From Sphaerisporangium sp. TRM90804 (GTDB lineage: Bacteria; Actinomycetota; Actinomycetes; Streptosporangiales; Streptosporangiaceae), in contig NZ_JARWAC010000025.1 in assembly GCF_029846175.1 (NCBI RefSeq), positions 1 through 64,000 on the forward strand: DNA of 64,000 nucleotides. The letters run 5' to 3'. The position numbers and the translations under genes are program-made. Below the pieces are notes generated by a model, which was given only the letters and a program-made list of their open reading frames with translations, was not told the DNA's origin and searched no databases. Numbering within the stretch: the stretch's first letter is position 1; the number at the start of each line of letters is the position of its first letter. Shown in pieces: positions 30,582 through 40,086 of the stretch.

Positions 30582-31421
30582 TCAGTTAGTTGCAGCGGGC
30601 GCCGGGGCGGGGTCGTCGTCGGTGACGTCGAGCCGCACCCGGACGTTCTCGATCGCCGCTTCGATCCGCGCAACGAGCGCGTCGGCGTCGACAGAGTCGT
30701 TCTGCGCAGCCAGCGCGTCGGCCAGCGCCCGCAGGGCTATGTCCTGGGCGCCCAGCTTGGCCAGGATCACGCGGAGCTGGGCGTGGCCGTCTTTGCCGTA
30801 CGCCCAGATCTGCCGGAACGCGGTCTTGGGGTCGATCTTCTGGCCGGGCTCCAGGATGCCTTCGCGGGCCGCCCACACGTCATCGGTGACGGTGCCGGTC
30901 ATCCGCTCGTAGACGGCGTCGGCGATCTCCTTGGCACTGGGCATGTCGTCCTCCTGGTAGTCGGGGTTCCAGAACCCCGCGATCACGTTGGCGGCCCTGA
31001 CCCTGCGCTTGCAGGCGTCCGCCGTGTTGCCCTCGATGGTCTGCACCCGGCCGTCCGGCAGCACGCGCTCGACGATGCCGACGTGGTCGATGGCGCCGAT
31101 CTGGTCGCTGCCGCCCCAGTCGAAGAAGACGACGGCACCGGGCCGGGCGTGGGCGCGGATGTTGGCGGTGGTGCCGGGATGCCAGCGGCCGGCGCGCTGC
31201 CCGTCCTGGGCATGCCACACGGTGAACGCCCGGTCCCCGGCCGGGAGCACGGCGTCGGCGCTTCGCGACTGGCGGGCCCAGTGGGTGATGCTCATCTGGC
31301 ACCACGGCGCGTTCAGGAACTCCTGGCCGTGCCGGGCGGCGTACTCGCGGGTGATCGGGTTGGGCCGGCCGGTCATGCCGAGGTCGCGCCGGGCCTCGGC
31401 GAGCACCGCCGCGGCGGTCAC
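30582..31421 (-). CDS. CHAP-domain endolysin
   Basis: A 279-residue lysin. The N-terminal CHAP amidase/peptidase domain (about 20-150) has catalytic Cys41 in NAPWCQ, His113 in IDHVGIVE and the following TIEGNT acidic/Asn position. It should cleave peptidoglycan cross-bridges or the amide bond. The C-terminal part is a helical region common in actinophage lysins and may bind the wall or multimerise. Its GTG overlaps the stop of the 51-aa gene. With the small membrane proteins around it, it forms the lysis cassette. Confidence 0.85.
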   Translation of the reverse strand: MTAAAVLAEARRDLGMTGRPNPITREYAARHGQEFLNAPWCQMSITHWARQSRSADAVLPAGDRAFTVWHAQDGQRAGRWHPGTTANIRAHARPGAVVFFDWGGSDQIGAIDHVGIVERVLPDGRVQTIEGNTADACKRRVRAANVIAGFWNPDYQEDDMPSAKEIADAVYERMTGTVTDDVWAAREGILEPGQKIDPKTAFRQIWAYGKDGHAQLRVILAKLGAQDIALRALADALAAQNDSVDADALVARIEAAIENVRVRLDVTDDDPAPAPAATN

Positions 31422-31573
31422 AGCGGCTCCCCTTCGCCGCGGTAGATGCCGGTGTCGTCGAGCACGTAGCCCAGGTCTGCCAGCACCTGCTCTTCGTCTT
31501 CCTCGGTGGGCCCCCAGTCGTGGCGGTCGACGCCCTGCTCGACAAGCCGCGCCTCTTCGGATGGTCCGCTCAC
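31418..31573 (-). CDS. small acidic protein in lysis cassette (51 aa)
   Basis: A 51-residue protein starting VSGPSEEARLVEQGVDRHDW and ending TGIYRGEGEPL. It is very acidic with no membrane segment. The GTG start follows GAGAG, and its stop overlaps the endolysin start (GTGA). Coupling and position support a real gene; function is unknown. Confidence 0.55.
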   Translation of the reverse strand: MSGPSEEARLVEQGVDRHDWGPTEEDEEQVLADLGYVLDDTGIYRGEGEPL

Positions 31574-31588
31574 AGCTCTCCCTTCGGT

Positions 31589-31912
31589 TCAGCCGTCTTG
31601 CAGCCGGTGGATCTCGGCCCGGGCGATCGCCAGCTCAGCGCGCAGGCTGGACACCTCCGCGGCGAGGGCTTCGATCTGGCGTTGCTGGTCGGCGAGGTCG
31701 GCCTTGAGCTCCTTGTTCTCGGCCTTGGTCTCCTGCATCTCGGTGCGCATCATCACGACGACCTGGTCGGCGGTCTCTACGGCGACCGAGTCCGAGCCCC
31801 GGTCGAGCTGCCGCAGTTCGCTGCGCCGCCGGGTGAACGCGAGGATGGCCTGGACGATGCCGCCGCCGACGGCTACCTGGGCGATGGACAGCAGGATCTG
31901 CCCCCAGGTCAC
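31589..31912 (-). CDS. membrane-anchored coiled-coil protein (107 aa)
   Basis: A 107-residue protein from GTG 31912. It has one N-terminal membrane helix (about 4-24) and a long charged coiled coil (about 45-103; KAENKELKADLADQQRQIEA). In actinophages such proteins (DUF2746-like) are encoded in the lysis cassette and probably bridge membrane and wall, comparable to spanins or holin partners. The GTG overlaps the upstream stop. Confidence 0.65.
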   Translation of the reverse strand: MTWGQILLSIAQVAVGGGIVQAILAFTRRRSELRQLDRGSDSVAVETADQVVVMMRTEMQETKAENKELKADLADQQRQIEALAAEVSSLRAELAIARAEIHRLQDG

Positions 31913-32334
31913 TCGCCCTCCGCGTCGTGGAGGCGGACGGCATTCCTGGCGTGCCGCATGATGATCTGAACTTTGATCACGGAACCGACGGCCAGGGCGG
32001 TGGACAGGATGCCTGCGGCCAGGCCACCGAGCCCGAGCCCGCCGACCACGGTGATGGCGTAGAAGCCGTAGCCGCCGGCCATCATCCACAGGCCAGGGAT
32101 CTCCATGGTGGAGCGGCCGGCGTACAGGCCGTACAGCTTGAGCAGGCCGCCGGCGGCCAGGCTGGCGCCCCACAGGTGGGCCATGATCTCGGCGCTGGCG
32201 CGCAGGCTGTTGGTCATGCCCTGGGAGATGTCGTCTCCGAGGACGGCGGCGATGCCGCCGAGCACGACGGCTGCGCTGGCGGCGACAGTGCCGAAGGGGT
32301 TGAGGCGTAACCTCTCGCGCCGACTGATCATCAT
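31909..32334 (-). CDS. multi-pass membrane protein, holin candidate (141 aa)
   Basis: A 141-residue protein from ATG 32334, starting MMISRRERLRLNPFG. Three or four membrane helices (about 12-32, 45-63, 78-100 and 104-124) make it a second holin candidate next to the coiled-coil protein. Two predicted membrane proteins around an endolysin are normal for phages of actinobacteria. Confidence 0.65.
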   Translation of the reverse strand: MMISRRERLRLNPFGTVAASAAVVLGGIAAVLGDDISQGMTNSLRASAEIMAHLWGASLAAGGLLKLYGLYAGRSTMEIPGLWMMAGGYGFYAITVVGGLGLGGLAAGILSTALAVGSVIKVQIIMRHARNAVRLHDAEGE

Positions 32335-32390
32335 GACCGTTCCGGCCTTTCGTGGGGGGTGCCGCCCGCGGGAGGCGGCGGGCGGCACGT

Positions 32391-32786
32391 CTATGGGGCG
32401 GGCGGCGGGGCCTGCTGCTCGTCCGGCTCGGTCTCAGAGTCCGCCGGCGGGGGGTCCTCCTCGTCCGGCGGTTCCTCGGCGGGCGGTTCCTCTTGCGGGG
32501 GTTCCTCGACCGGTGGGCCGTCGCCCTCGCGCGGCGGTGCGTCCTGCCAGCCGGGGACGTCGGTCAGCCACAGCGTCCACAGGTAGGCGGCGTCGTCCAG
32601 CGGTTCGGGGTAGGAGTTGATGACCCGGCCGCCGGCCTGCTGCGCGGCGGACTGGCGGGTGATGGCCTCGGCGTCCTCGTAGGGCAGTTCGAGAGGGTGC
32701 CCGTAGGAGTAGATCCACTGAATCCGGACCATCTCGTCGGGGTTGTCGGGGTCGGGGTGCCACTCGGGTGGGCCGCCCTTGCTCAT
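32391..32786 (-). CDS. acidic Pro/Glu-rich protein (131 aa)
   Basis: A 131-residue protein from ATG 32786, starting MSKGGPPEWHPDPDNPDEM. A small folded N-terminal part contains a GHPLELPYEDAEAI segment. It is followed by a low-complexity C-terminal half of EEPP/DEE repeats. It overlaps the first fibre-like gene by four bases. It is probably virion-associated or a chaperone for the fibre-like proteins, by position only. Confidence 0.5.
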   Translation of the reverse strand: MSKGGPPEWHPDPDNPDEMVRIQWIYSYGHPLELPYEDAEAITRQSAAQQAGGRVINSYPEPLDDAAYLWTLWLTDVPGWQDAPPREGDGPPVEEPPQEEPPAEEPPDEEDPPPADSETEPDEQQAPPPAP

Positions 32787-33304
32787 GTGGTGAGCCTCCG
32801 CACCCGGATCAGCGACCCGGCGTAGACGGTGGTCGCGATGCCGAAAGAGCCGGACAGCTTGGCCCATTGGAGGCGGAACACGCCGCTGGTGAGGCCGACG
32901 CGCAGCACACCGCGGGGCATGGCCACGCACCGGGTGAAGGTGCCCTGCCCCACCCCGCCGGGGCTGGGGGTGTTGCCGAACGCTTGCAGGGATCGGGAGA
33001 CCGGGCCGGAGCTGGTGACGCCGGAGGAGATCAGCGAGTCCGACATCCAGTCGAACGTGGAGCCGCTGGGCCCGACAAACCCGATCTTGAAATCTTCCCG
33101 TTCGTCGGCCTCGTAGATGAGGAACGCCTGCACCCAGTACTCGGTGCCGGCGACCACGTCTAGGAACAGGTGGTTGTCGTCCTGCATCACGGTGGAGTTG
33201 TAGGTCTCATCAGCGGTTTTGATGATGTGGACCTGTTGCAGCGGGTACCGGTTGAGGTCGGAGGCGGGTGGGCGCTCGCCGTCGGTGAAGTCCTTGATGG
33301 GCAT
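32783..33304 (-). CDS. tail-tip/fibre-like paralogue 3 (173 aa)
   Basis: A 173-residue protein starting MPIKDFTDGERPPASDLNRY. Its beta-rich pattern (NHLFLDVVAGTEYWVQAFLI, then KIGFVGPSGSTFDW) is shared with the next two genes upstream. All three begin with an IKDF/FKTW motif and a helix ending in NRY/NRF. They follow the minor tail protein and are probably virion surface or receptor-binding parts. The three together form a tandem triplication. Confidence 0.6.
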   Translation of the reverse strand: MPIKDFTDGERPPASDLNRYPLQQVHIIKTADETYNSTVMQDDNHLFLDVVAGTEYWVQAFLIYEADEREDFKIGFVGPSGSTFDWMSDSLISSGVTSSGPVSRSLQAFGNTPSPGGVGQGTFTRCVAMPRGVLRVGLTSGVFRLQWAKLSGSFGIATTVYAGSLIRVRRLTT

Positions 33305-33819
33305 CAGGGCACCATCCGGGAGACCATCAGCAGGGAGCCGGACTTGACGATGGTCGAGGTGGCCGAGGAGGCTCCCTGCGCCCAGCGCAGCCGCAGCGGC
33401 CCGGCCGTGGAGGCGACCCGCAGCAGGCCCTCGGGCATGGCCACCGCGTTGGTGCCGGCGCCGAGCGCCCCGCAGATCTCGTCCTGGGCGGCTGAGCGGC
33501 GGCGGCGCCACAGGTCATCAGCGGTGGAGGTGGCGCCGTCGGTGAGCCCGTTGGAGGTCCACTCCAAGGTGGCGCCGGACGGCACCGACCACCCAATCTT
33601 GATGTCTCCGCCGGTCGCGCCGTCGTAGATCAGGAACGCCTCAAGCCAGTAGTCGGTGTTGGCTTGCACCTGGAGGAAGAGCTGGTCGTCGTTCTGTGCC
33701 GTGGTCGTCGAGGTGATCGACTTGTTGGTGCTGCGGACCACGTGGGCCCTTTGCTGGAAGTAGCGGTTGATGTTGGCGGCCGTGGGCGGTGCCCCGACCT
33801 GGAAATCCTTGATGGGCAT
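33304..33819 (-). CDS. tail-tip/fibre-like paralogue 2 (171 aa)
   Basis: A 171-residue protein starting MPIKDFQVGAPPTAANINRY. It shares with its neighbours the QLFLQVQANTDYWLEAFLIY and PSGATLEWTSNGL blocks and a C-terminal LLRVASTAGPLRLRWAQ strand pair. It abuts the following gene at its stop codon. The role is inferred as virion surface or adsorption structure. Confidence 0.6.
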   Translation of the reverse strand: MPIKDFQVGAPPTAANINRYFQQRAHVVRSTNKSITSTTTAQNDDQLFLQVQANTDYWLEAFLIYDGATGGDIKIGWSVPSGATLEWTSNGLTDGATSTADDLWRRRRSAAQDEICGALGAGTNAVAMPEGLLRVASTAGPLRLRWAQGASSATSTIVKSGSLLMVSRMVP

Positions 33820-33822
33820 GGG

Positions 33823-34335
33823 TCAGACCTTCAGCCGGGTGAGGATGATCTGCGATCCGGTCTTCACGGTGACGTTGGTGCCGGCCCCGGCGGTGTTCTG
33901 CGCGAACCGCATCTGCAAGCTCCCCGAGGATCCCGCGGTGCGCAGGATGCCCTTCATTGCGCAGATCGCATCCCCGCTGGACCCGCCGATGGTGGCGGTA
34001 CTGGCCGCGGTGAGTGCGGTGCGGCTGACCCGGTCCACGCTGCCGGTGGCGGCGAGCGCGAGCCCGTTGTTCGACCAGTTCAGCGTGGCGCCTGAGGGGG
34101 TGTTCCACGCGAGCTGCATGTCGTTGGCGGTGGGGGCGTTGTAGATGACGAACGCCTCCACCCAGTAGTCGGTGTTCGCCTGCACCGCGAGCAGAAGCTG
34201 GGAGTCGTTGACCAGGGTCGTGGAGTTGGTGACCGCCTGGTCGGAGGTTTTGTTGACGTGCATGCCCTGCACCCAGAAGCGGTTCAGGTCCGCGGCGTAG
34301 CCGACTTCGTCGTGGCCCCACGTCTTAAACGGCAC
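33823..34335 (-). CDS. tail-tip/fibre-like paralogue 1 (170 aa)
   Basis: A 170-residue protein from GTG 34335, starting VPFKTWGHDEVGYAADLNRF. It carries LLLAVQANTDYWVEAFVIYN and PSGATLNWSNNGL, nearly identical to paralogue 2 and weaker in paralogue 3. It ends one base before the minor tail protein's stop. This is the first copy transcribed in the triplicated set. Confidence 0.6.
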   Translation of the reverse strand: MPFKTWGHDEVGYAADLNRFWVQGMHVNKTSDQAVTNSTTLVNDSQLLLAVQANTDYWVEAFVIYNAPTANDMQLAWNTPSGATLNWSNNGLALAATGSVDRVSRTALTAASTATIGGSSGDAICAMKGILRTAGSSGSLQMRFAQNTAGAGTNVTVKTGSQIILTRLKV

Positions 34336-34336
34336 G

Positions 34337-36778
34337 TCAGTACACCAGCGAGTTGGAGTCGACCCGGCCGAGCGTCGGGTGGCCGAGCGTCCAGAACGAA
34401 CCCGCGCGGCCGGCGGCCTGCAACGGCCACGAGGTCTCCCACCGTGGTGCCCCACCCCGCCCCGCACCGATCTCGTGGGTGACGCCTCTGATGAACACCT
34501 CGCGGGACACCAGGTCACCACCTCCGGGGGGTTGGCGTTCGATGAGGATCCGGTCTCCGATCTCCCGGCCGAGGACCACGGGGAACAACTCGTCGGGGTC
34601 GGCCTCGGGTCGGACCACGAGTTGGTCGAACCGCAGCTCGGGTTCCTTGGCGATGGACAGCACCCACTGGGCGTAGGCCAGGGCCTCGGCGTCGGACTGC
34701 ATGATCAGGTCGTCGCGCGGATAGGTCTTGGTGCGGTACTCCGCGCGTGAGGCGGCATCGGACGCGGTCTGCGGCGCACCGCCCACCCGCGCGATCCTGA
34801 CGTGGTTGGCCATCTGGGAACGGTCGTAGGCCACGCCGACGTCGTGGTAGGTCAGCCGCCCGCGCGCTGAACCGCCGGGTCCGAACCGGGCCTGCGCGAT
34901 GGTGGACCGGGTGTCGACGAGCAGGCCCTGCCGGTTGCGGAACACCACGTCACCGGACCCGTTGACGTACACCTCGCCGATCTCGGTGTCCGCGACGAGC
35001 TGCAACTCCGACAGGCCGTCGCCCTCCAGGGTGGTGGCTTGGAGCGTGGTGTTGCCGACGGCGATCTGCCGGTCTGAGGCTGGCCAGTCCAGTGAGTCCA
35101 GGATGCGCTCGACCCGGTCGCCGGCGTCTTCCCCGGCACCGACGGCCGCGACCGGGGCGCGGTCGTAGTCGGCCAGCACGCCAAGGCCGTCGGTGCATGG
35201 CACGGTGACCTCGGAGTCGTAAGTCTGCGTCCAGTTGATCAGCCAGTCGTCCACGAACCCGGTGAACAGATCCCAGGTGAACGACGCGGGCCGGGAGCTG
35301 GAGGAGGCGTGCGCGGTGCCGGTCCACGAGCACGCCGGCAGGGACCCGTCGCAGTACGGCGTCGCCGCGGGCTTCTCCTCGGCTTGGACGGCGTCGATGT
35401 AGGCGACGATCTGCCCATCGGCGTGGGTGTCGTTGGTCCAGACCTGGACCTCGATGTCGTCCAAGGTCGCGGTCAGGACGGCGGTGCGGGTGACCCGGTA
35501 CCAGGCGTCTGCGACCAGCCCGGCTGTCGACACGAAGTCGAACGTCACCCCGTCGGCGCCGATGACGATGCCGGTGACCTTGGGGAACGACGCGGCCGGG
35601 ATGTACACCCACGCCGAGATGGTGACGGTCTCCCCGGTGGTCGCACCGCCCGCGACAGAGGCGACCGCAGCGCCGTAGAGCTGAAACGGTGGGTTGGTCG
35701 CGGTCCGGCGGATCTCCAGGGCGTAGCCGCCGTGCCGGGCCACGTCCGGCACCCGGGAGATAGCGGTGTTCGCGGTGGCCGCCCACCCGGTGGTGTCGGT
35801 CTCGAACGAGGGGTTCTGCACCAGGTTGGTGGTCGCGGCGAAGGGGAAGCTCGCGCGCAGGCGAATCGGCCGGCCGGGCTTGACCCGGGTCGCGCTGCCG
35901 CTGCCGAACCCGGTGAGCTGCTTGGCCGCCAAGGATGCTGTGGTGTAGGAGCCGGACTGCCGGTCGGCCAGCTCCGACCAGCCGTCATCCTGCGGCGGGG
36001 TCCACGTCGCACCCGAGGCGCCGCCCTGCGACCCGGCCGCGACCCGGATCTCCAGGTCGTTAGTCGCGTGCGGCGTGGTGGCGGGCGTCCCCATCGCGGC
36101 GGACTCCGGGTTGGACTGGGAGAGGACGACCTCGGAGGAGGAAGCGTCCCAGTCCCGCACGGCGACGATGATGACCACGCCGTCAGCGCCGGAGTTCTGC
36201 GTGAAGGTGTAGCTGCTGGGCTCGCTGCCGCCGGCGGTCTTGGCCCACACCTTGCCCAGCAGCGTGTCATCGCCCTCGGAGCGGGTGCCGATGGCCGTCC
36301 CCCAGGACGCGCCACCGGTCGGGGTGCCCATCGACCCCAGGGTGGTGCCGACGTCGCAGAAGTGGAACGCCAGCAGCCTGTGCCCGGACAGGACACCGGA
36401 CGGCTTGGACACGGTGAAGCTGCCGGTCGTACCGGACGCGCGCGAGGAGACGCCCACCACGCTGGCCTGGAGGCCGACCGCCGACTTGACGTCGACCGTC
36501 CAGCCCTGACCGTAGGACTGGGTGACCTCGCACGTGAACGTCCGCACCCCGCTGTCGGAGGCGTACGCCTCGGTGTACGGCCCCGCGAGGTTGGTCGGGT
36601 CGAACCGCCTGTCCCGGTTGTCCAGGCGGATGGTGGCCGTCCCCGCGTCATAGCGGGTGATCGGAGACTCCACCCGTGAGGACCCGCGCTGGACCGACGC
36701 CCCCCGCAGCCACGGCGAGATGTCGGTCCAGGTCGGCTCAGTGAACTGGCACTCGACGATGATCTGCGGATAACTCAC
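34337..36778 (-). CDS. minor tail protein (813 aa)
   Basis: An 813-residue virion protein. The N-terminus (WTDISPWLRGASVQRGSSRV, then ATIRLDNRDRRFDP) matches the tail-associated proteins that follow the tape measure in siphoviruses of actinobacteria. The middle contains two beta-sandwich carbohydrate-binding-like regions (around 90-290 and 310-480). The C-terminal part (about 520-810) resembles the baseplate/tail-spike hub domain. The ATG overlaps the tape measure stop by four bases. It is probably a distal tail or adhesion component. Confidence 0.75.
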   Translation of the reverse strand: MSYPQIIVECQFTEPTWTDISPWLRGASVQRGSSRVESPITRYDAGTATIRLDNRDRRFDPTNLAGPYTEAYASDSGVRTFTCEVTQSYGQGWTVDVKSAVGLQASVVGVSSRASGTTGSFTVSKPSGVLSGHRLLAFHFCDVGTTLGSMGTPTGGASWGTAIGTRSEGDDTLLGKVWAKTAGGSEPSSYTFTQNSGADGVVIIVAVRDWDASSSEVVLSQSNPESAAMGTPATTPHATNDLEIRVAAGSQGGASGATWTPPQDDGWSELADRQSGSYTTASLAAKQLTGFGSGSATRVKPGRPIRLRASFPFAATTNLVQNPSFETDTTGWAATANTAISRVPDVARHGGYALEIRRTATNPPFQLYGAAVASVAGGATTGETVTISAWVYIPAASFPKVTGIVIGADGVTFDFVSTAGLVADAWYRVTRTAVLTATLDDIEVQVWTNDTHADGQIVAYIDAVQAEEKPAATPYCDGSLPACSWTGTAHASSSSRPASFTWDLFTGFVDDWLINWTQTYDSEVTVPCTDGLGVLADYDRAPVAAVGAGEDAGDRVERILDSLDWPASDRQIAVGNTTLQATTLEGDGLSELQLVADTEIGEVYVNGSGDVVFRNRQGLLVDTRSTIAQARFGPGGSARGRLTYHDVGVAYDRSQMANHVRIARVGGAPQTASDAASRAEYRTKTYPRDDLIMQSDAEALAYAQWVLSIAKEPELRFDQLVVRPEADPDELFPVVLGREIGDRILIERQPPGGGDLVSREVFIRGVTHEIGAGRGGAPRWETSWPLQAAGRAGSFWTLGHPTLGRVDSNSLVY

Positions 36779-39700
36779 GCCGGAAGCCGTCGCTTCGACT
36801 TGGCCATGTACCCATCCAGCATCTCGTAAAGATCTTTCGCGATTGCGTTCATGTTGGGGTGGTTGGGGATGTTGAAGTGGTTGTGCACCTCGATGCGGGG
36901 ACCGGCGACGCCCTCGTGCAACTGCCGCTGGGTGAAGGTGTACTCAGGCCGGGGGGTGCCGTTGTACTGGAGTTCTCCAGGGCCGAGAACGCCGCCGGAG
37001 TCCATCACCTTCATGCCGTACCGGCGGGTGAACAGCCCGTTGCTGGCGCCGCGGGCACCGCCGCCGATGACCACGCCGCGGCTGCCACGGGACTCGACGT
37101 TGACCCCGGCCAGGGTGCCGGCCATGTGCCCGACACCGGCATCGGTGACGCCGACCATCACGGGACTGCGAAGCCCGCGGCGGAATCCACCGGGCCCGCT
37201 GTTGGCGCCGAAGGAGTGCGTGGAGAACAGGCGCGAGTGCGGGTTCTTCCCCTTGATCTTGTTGACCACGGCGGACCACAGGCCCGAGCAGTCGTAGCCG
37301 CGCGGGCCCACACCACCCCAGACGTAGGGCTTTCCGCCCTGCGCACGGGCCCACCGCAGCGCGCCCTGTACGCCGGGTCCGCCGGCGAAGTCCTTGTTGA
37401 CCTTCTTGGCGACGTCCTTGCCGATGGTGGTGGCCCATTGGCCGTAGAGCCGGTTGGCCGCCGTGGTGATCTCGCGTACCCGGTCCAGGCCGGTGACGCC
37501 ACCGCGGTGGATGATGCCGCCGTCGGCGAAGAACGCGCCCTCCCCGCGCAACCGGTGGCGACCGACGCCCACGCCTTCGCCCATGGCGTTGCGGACGGCG
37601 GACACCCCGCCAGTGCGGGCCTTGGCGTTCCAGTAGTCGACGAGGCCGGGGCCAACCGCTTTGGTCCACTCCGGTCGCATGACCGCTTCGCCGCCGGACA
37701 ACCCTAGGGATCCGCCGGTTGGGCTGTTGAACAGGTGGACGTCGCGGCCGGGGGTGTAGCCCGGCAGGATGCCGCCGGAGGCGTAGACCGGGATGGTGCC
37801 GCCCTGCACCTTGTAGCCGATCAGCTTGCCGCCGGCCTTGACCTCGATCCGCACGGTCCGGTCGTTGATCTTCTTGGTTGCCTTGTTGATCGCCTCGGGC
37901 ATGGTGACATAGCGCTGGATCAGCCGGTCGATCGCAGTCTTGGACAGCCCGGACTTCTCCAGCACGCCACGCAGCCGCTCGATATGCCGCGCGAACGTCG
38001 TGTTGGCCCTGTCGACGCTGCCGGTCTGCTTGCGGACCTTGTCGGCGTGGTCGGCGGCGGAGCGGATCGCGTCGATGAGCAGGCGGTTGTTCTCCCGACC
38101 GGCCTTGTTCGAGATGTTGATCTTCCCGGTGCGGGCGTCGAGCCGCAGGCTGTTCTTGCCCAGGGCCGACGACAGCTCGTCCATGCTGTCGCGGAACCCG
38201 ATGGCCGCCATGTCGACGTCCCCGGTCATCGCCTTGAACCCGGCCAGCTTGCTGGTCAGGGTCCCGACCTTGCCTGCCGCTCGGCCTGCGGAGGTTTCGA
38301 CGTCGGTCATGCTGCCCGCGACCTCGGACGCTCCGGCGGCGACCTTCGGTGAGGCCGCGGTGAGGCGCTGGTACTGCTCTCGGGCGTTGGCCAGTTCGGC
38401 GTTGCTGCCGCCTACCGCGTTCTTCACCAGCAGGGCGCCGCCGGTGAGCTGCTTCTGTGCCACGGAGAAGGTGCCGAGCCGGCCGCCGGTGATCTGGACG
38501 TTGGTGGCGTGCGTCTGGAGCTGGGAGTTGACCTGGCCCAGGGCGTCGGTCTCGCCGAGCGCCGCCCGGGTCACCATGTCCAGGCGGATGCCGAGTTGCT
38601 GGGCGGCCTTATAGACGCCTTCGGTCTCCAGCCGGTTCTTGACGTTGGAGATCGCGTTGTCGTCCAGGGCGCCCTTGTTCTTCACCAGGGAATCGGTGAG
38701 GTCAGCCACCCGGCGCTCGGCCTCGTCGTTACGGGTGGCGAACAGCCCAAGCGCGGCGACGGCGCCGCCGAGCGCCATACCCCACGGGCCGGCCAGCACA
38801 CCGGTCACCGAGCCGAGAAGGCTCCGCGTCCGCGACGCCCCCGCCCCCAGGGCGGCCATCGGCCCACCGGCGTCGGCAACCTTGTCGCGCATCTGGCGTA
38901 CGCCGTCGGCGGCGTGCAGCCCGGCTGAGGCCAGGGCCCCGAACTTGCCGGCCAGTGGGCCCACGATCAGGGCCAGGGCCAACCCCTGTGTGACGACGCC
39001 GCGCAGCGGCTCAGGCAAGGAGGTGAGGATGTTGGCCACCAGGCCGAGTGGCCCGGCGACCAGCGGCAGCACCGCTCCCAGGTCGGCGGCGACCTCACGC
39101 ACCAAGCCCAGGGCGTTAGCGATCTCCTCTTGACCCTGGGCTGTCTTGGTCCAGGCGGCGAACCGCGCGGTGAGGCGTTCCACCGTGTCCAGGACTCCTT
39201 CACCGGAGTCCTCCATCTGGCCGAACACGCCGAGCACACCGACGCCGATGTTCTTGGTGATCCGGCCGAGGCTGGCCAGCGTGTCCCCGGCCCGGTCGAC
39301 GACCCGGTCCAGCTTGGCCGCGCCCTCCGCAGAGGTCAGGAATCCCGCCGCCGACTTCGCGCCGTTCGCCGCCCACTGAGACATGCGTTCAGCCAGCGGC
39401 AGACCCGCCACCGTCAACTGTGTGACGCTGGCCAGCGCCGGGCGGACGGCGCCGCCGAGGGTGGTCATGATGCGCGAGGTCGACGCGAACGTCTTGTTCA
39501 CCGCGCCCCGGGCCATGGGTGTTGCGGCGAACCGCAACGCCTCCCGGGTGCCGAAGTTGAAGCTCCCGGCCACGTCCAGCATCCCGGTGCGGATCCCCGG
39601 CAACAGGTTGGTGGCCACCGGGCGCATGTCCTTGGCCACGCCAGCGAACAAGCGGTCCTGCACGGCCCGCTGGATAGGGTCGAACGCGCCCTTCCACCGG

Positions 39701-40086
39701 GACGCCTCCCGGGCGAAGCCGCGCGCGGCTGGTGACAGCTTGGCGAGGGCTTCGTCCAAGGCGGCCAGGTCGTCGTTCGCCAGCGCCTCAACGGCGTCGG
39801 AGACCCCGATCAGCCCGACTTTCAGCGTCCCGGCGGCCACCTTGGTAGCCGCCATCGCCGCAGGCATCGCGGCCACGGCCGGCGCGGCGGGCAGCAGCGC
39901 CCCGACCAGGGCAGTGGCGCTGCCCGTCAGCGCCGCGAGGCCGCCAGCCACCGCACCGGTGCGGCCGATCTTCCCTAGCTTGGCGTCGATTTGTGCGAGC
40001 GCCTTATCGGCCTTCTTGAGGCCCTTCTCGTCGAAGTCGACGCCGAGGACGATGCGGAGGTTACGCAGCAGGCCAGCCACCAGCAT
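36775..40086 (-). CDS. tail tape measure protein with NlpC/P60 domain
   Basis: A 1103-residue tape measure protein that sets tail length and is ejected with the DNA. It has a helical N-terminal region (KADKALAQIDAKLGKIGRTG), Ala/Gly-rich hydrophobic stretches (40-110 and 330-440), and a C-terminal NlpC/P60 peptidase domain (about 925-1010) with catalytic Cys in YVWGGVGPRGYDCSGLW. That domain likely opens host peptidoglycan during entry. At roughly 0.15 nm per residue it implies a tail of about 160 nm, so a siphovirus. The start region overlaps the end of the chaperone frame. Confidence 0.85.
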   Translation of the reverse strand: MLVAGLLRNLRIVLGVDFDEKGLKKADKALAQIDAKLGKIGRTGAVAGGLAALTGSATALVGALLPAAPAVAAMPAAMAATKVAAGTLKVGLIGVSDAVEALANDDLAALDEALAKLSPAARGFAREASRWKGAFDPIQRAVQDRLFAGVAKDMRPVATNLLPGIRTGMLDVAGSFNFGTREALRFAATPMARGAVNKTFASTSRIMTTLGGAVRPALASVTQLTVAGLPLAERMSQWAANGAKSAAGFLTSAEGAAKLDRVVDRAGDTLASLGRITKNIGVGVLGVFGQMEDSGEGVLDTVERLTARFAAWTKTAQGQEEIANALGLVREVAADLGAVLPLVAGPLGLVANILTSLPEPLRGVVTQGLALALIVGPLAGKFGALASAGLHAADGVRQMRDKVADAGGPMAALGAGASRTRSLLGSVTGVLAGPWGMALGGAVAALGLFATRNDEAERRVADLTDSLVKNKGALDDNAISNVKNRLETEGVYKAAQQLGIRLDMVTRAALGETDALGQVNSQLQTHATNVQITGGRLGTFSVAQKQLTGGALLVKNAVGGSNAELANAREQYQRLTAASPKVAAGASEVAGSMTDVETSAGRAAGKVGTLTSKLAGFKAMTGDVDMAAIGFRDSMDELSSALGKNSLRLDARTGKINISNKAGRENNRLLIDAIRSAADHADKVRKQTGSVDRANTTFARHIERLRGVLEKSGLSKTAIDRLIQRYVTMPEAINKATKKINDRTVRIEVKAGGKLIGYKVQGGTIPVYASGGILPGYTPGRDVHLFNSPTGGSLGLSGGEAVMRPEWTKAVGPGLVDYWNAKARTGGVSAVRNAMGEGVGVGRHRLRGEGAFFADGGIIHRGGVTGLDRVREITTAANRLYGQWATTIGKDVAKKVNKDFAGGPGVQGALRWARAQGGKPYVWGGVGPRGYDCSGLWSAVVNKIKGKNPHSRLFSTHSFGANSGPGGFRRGLRSPVMVGVTDAGVGHMAGTLAGVNVESRGSRGVVIGGGARGASNGLFTRRYGMKVMDSGGVLGPGELQYNGTPRPEYTFTQRQLHEGVAGPRIEVHNHFNIPNHPNMNAIAKDLYEMLDGYMAKSKRRLPA

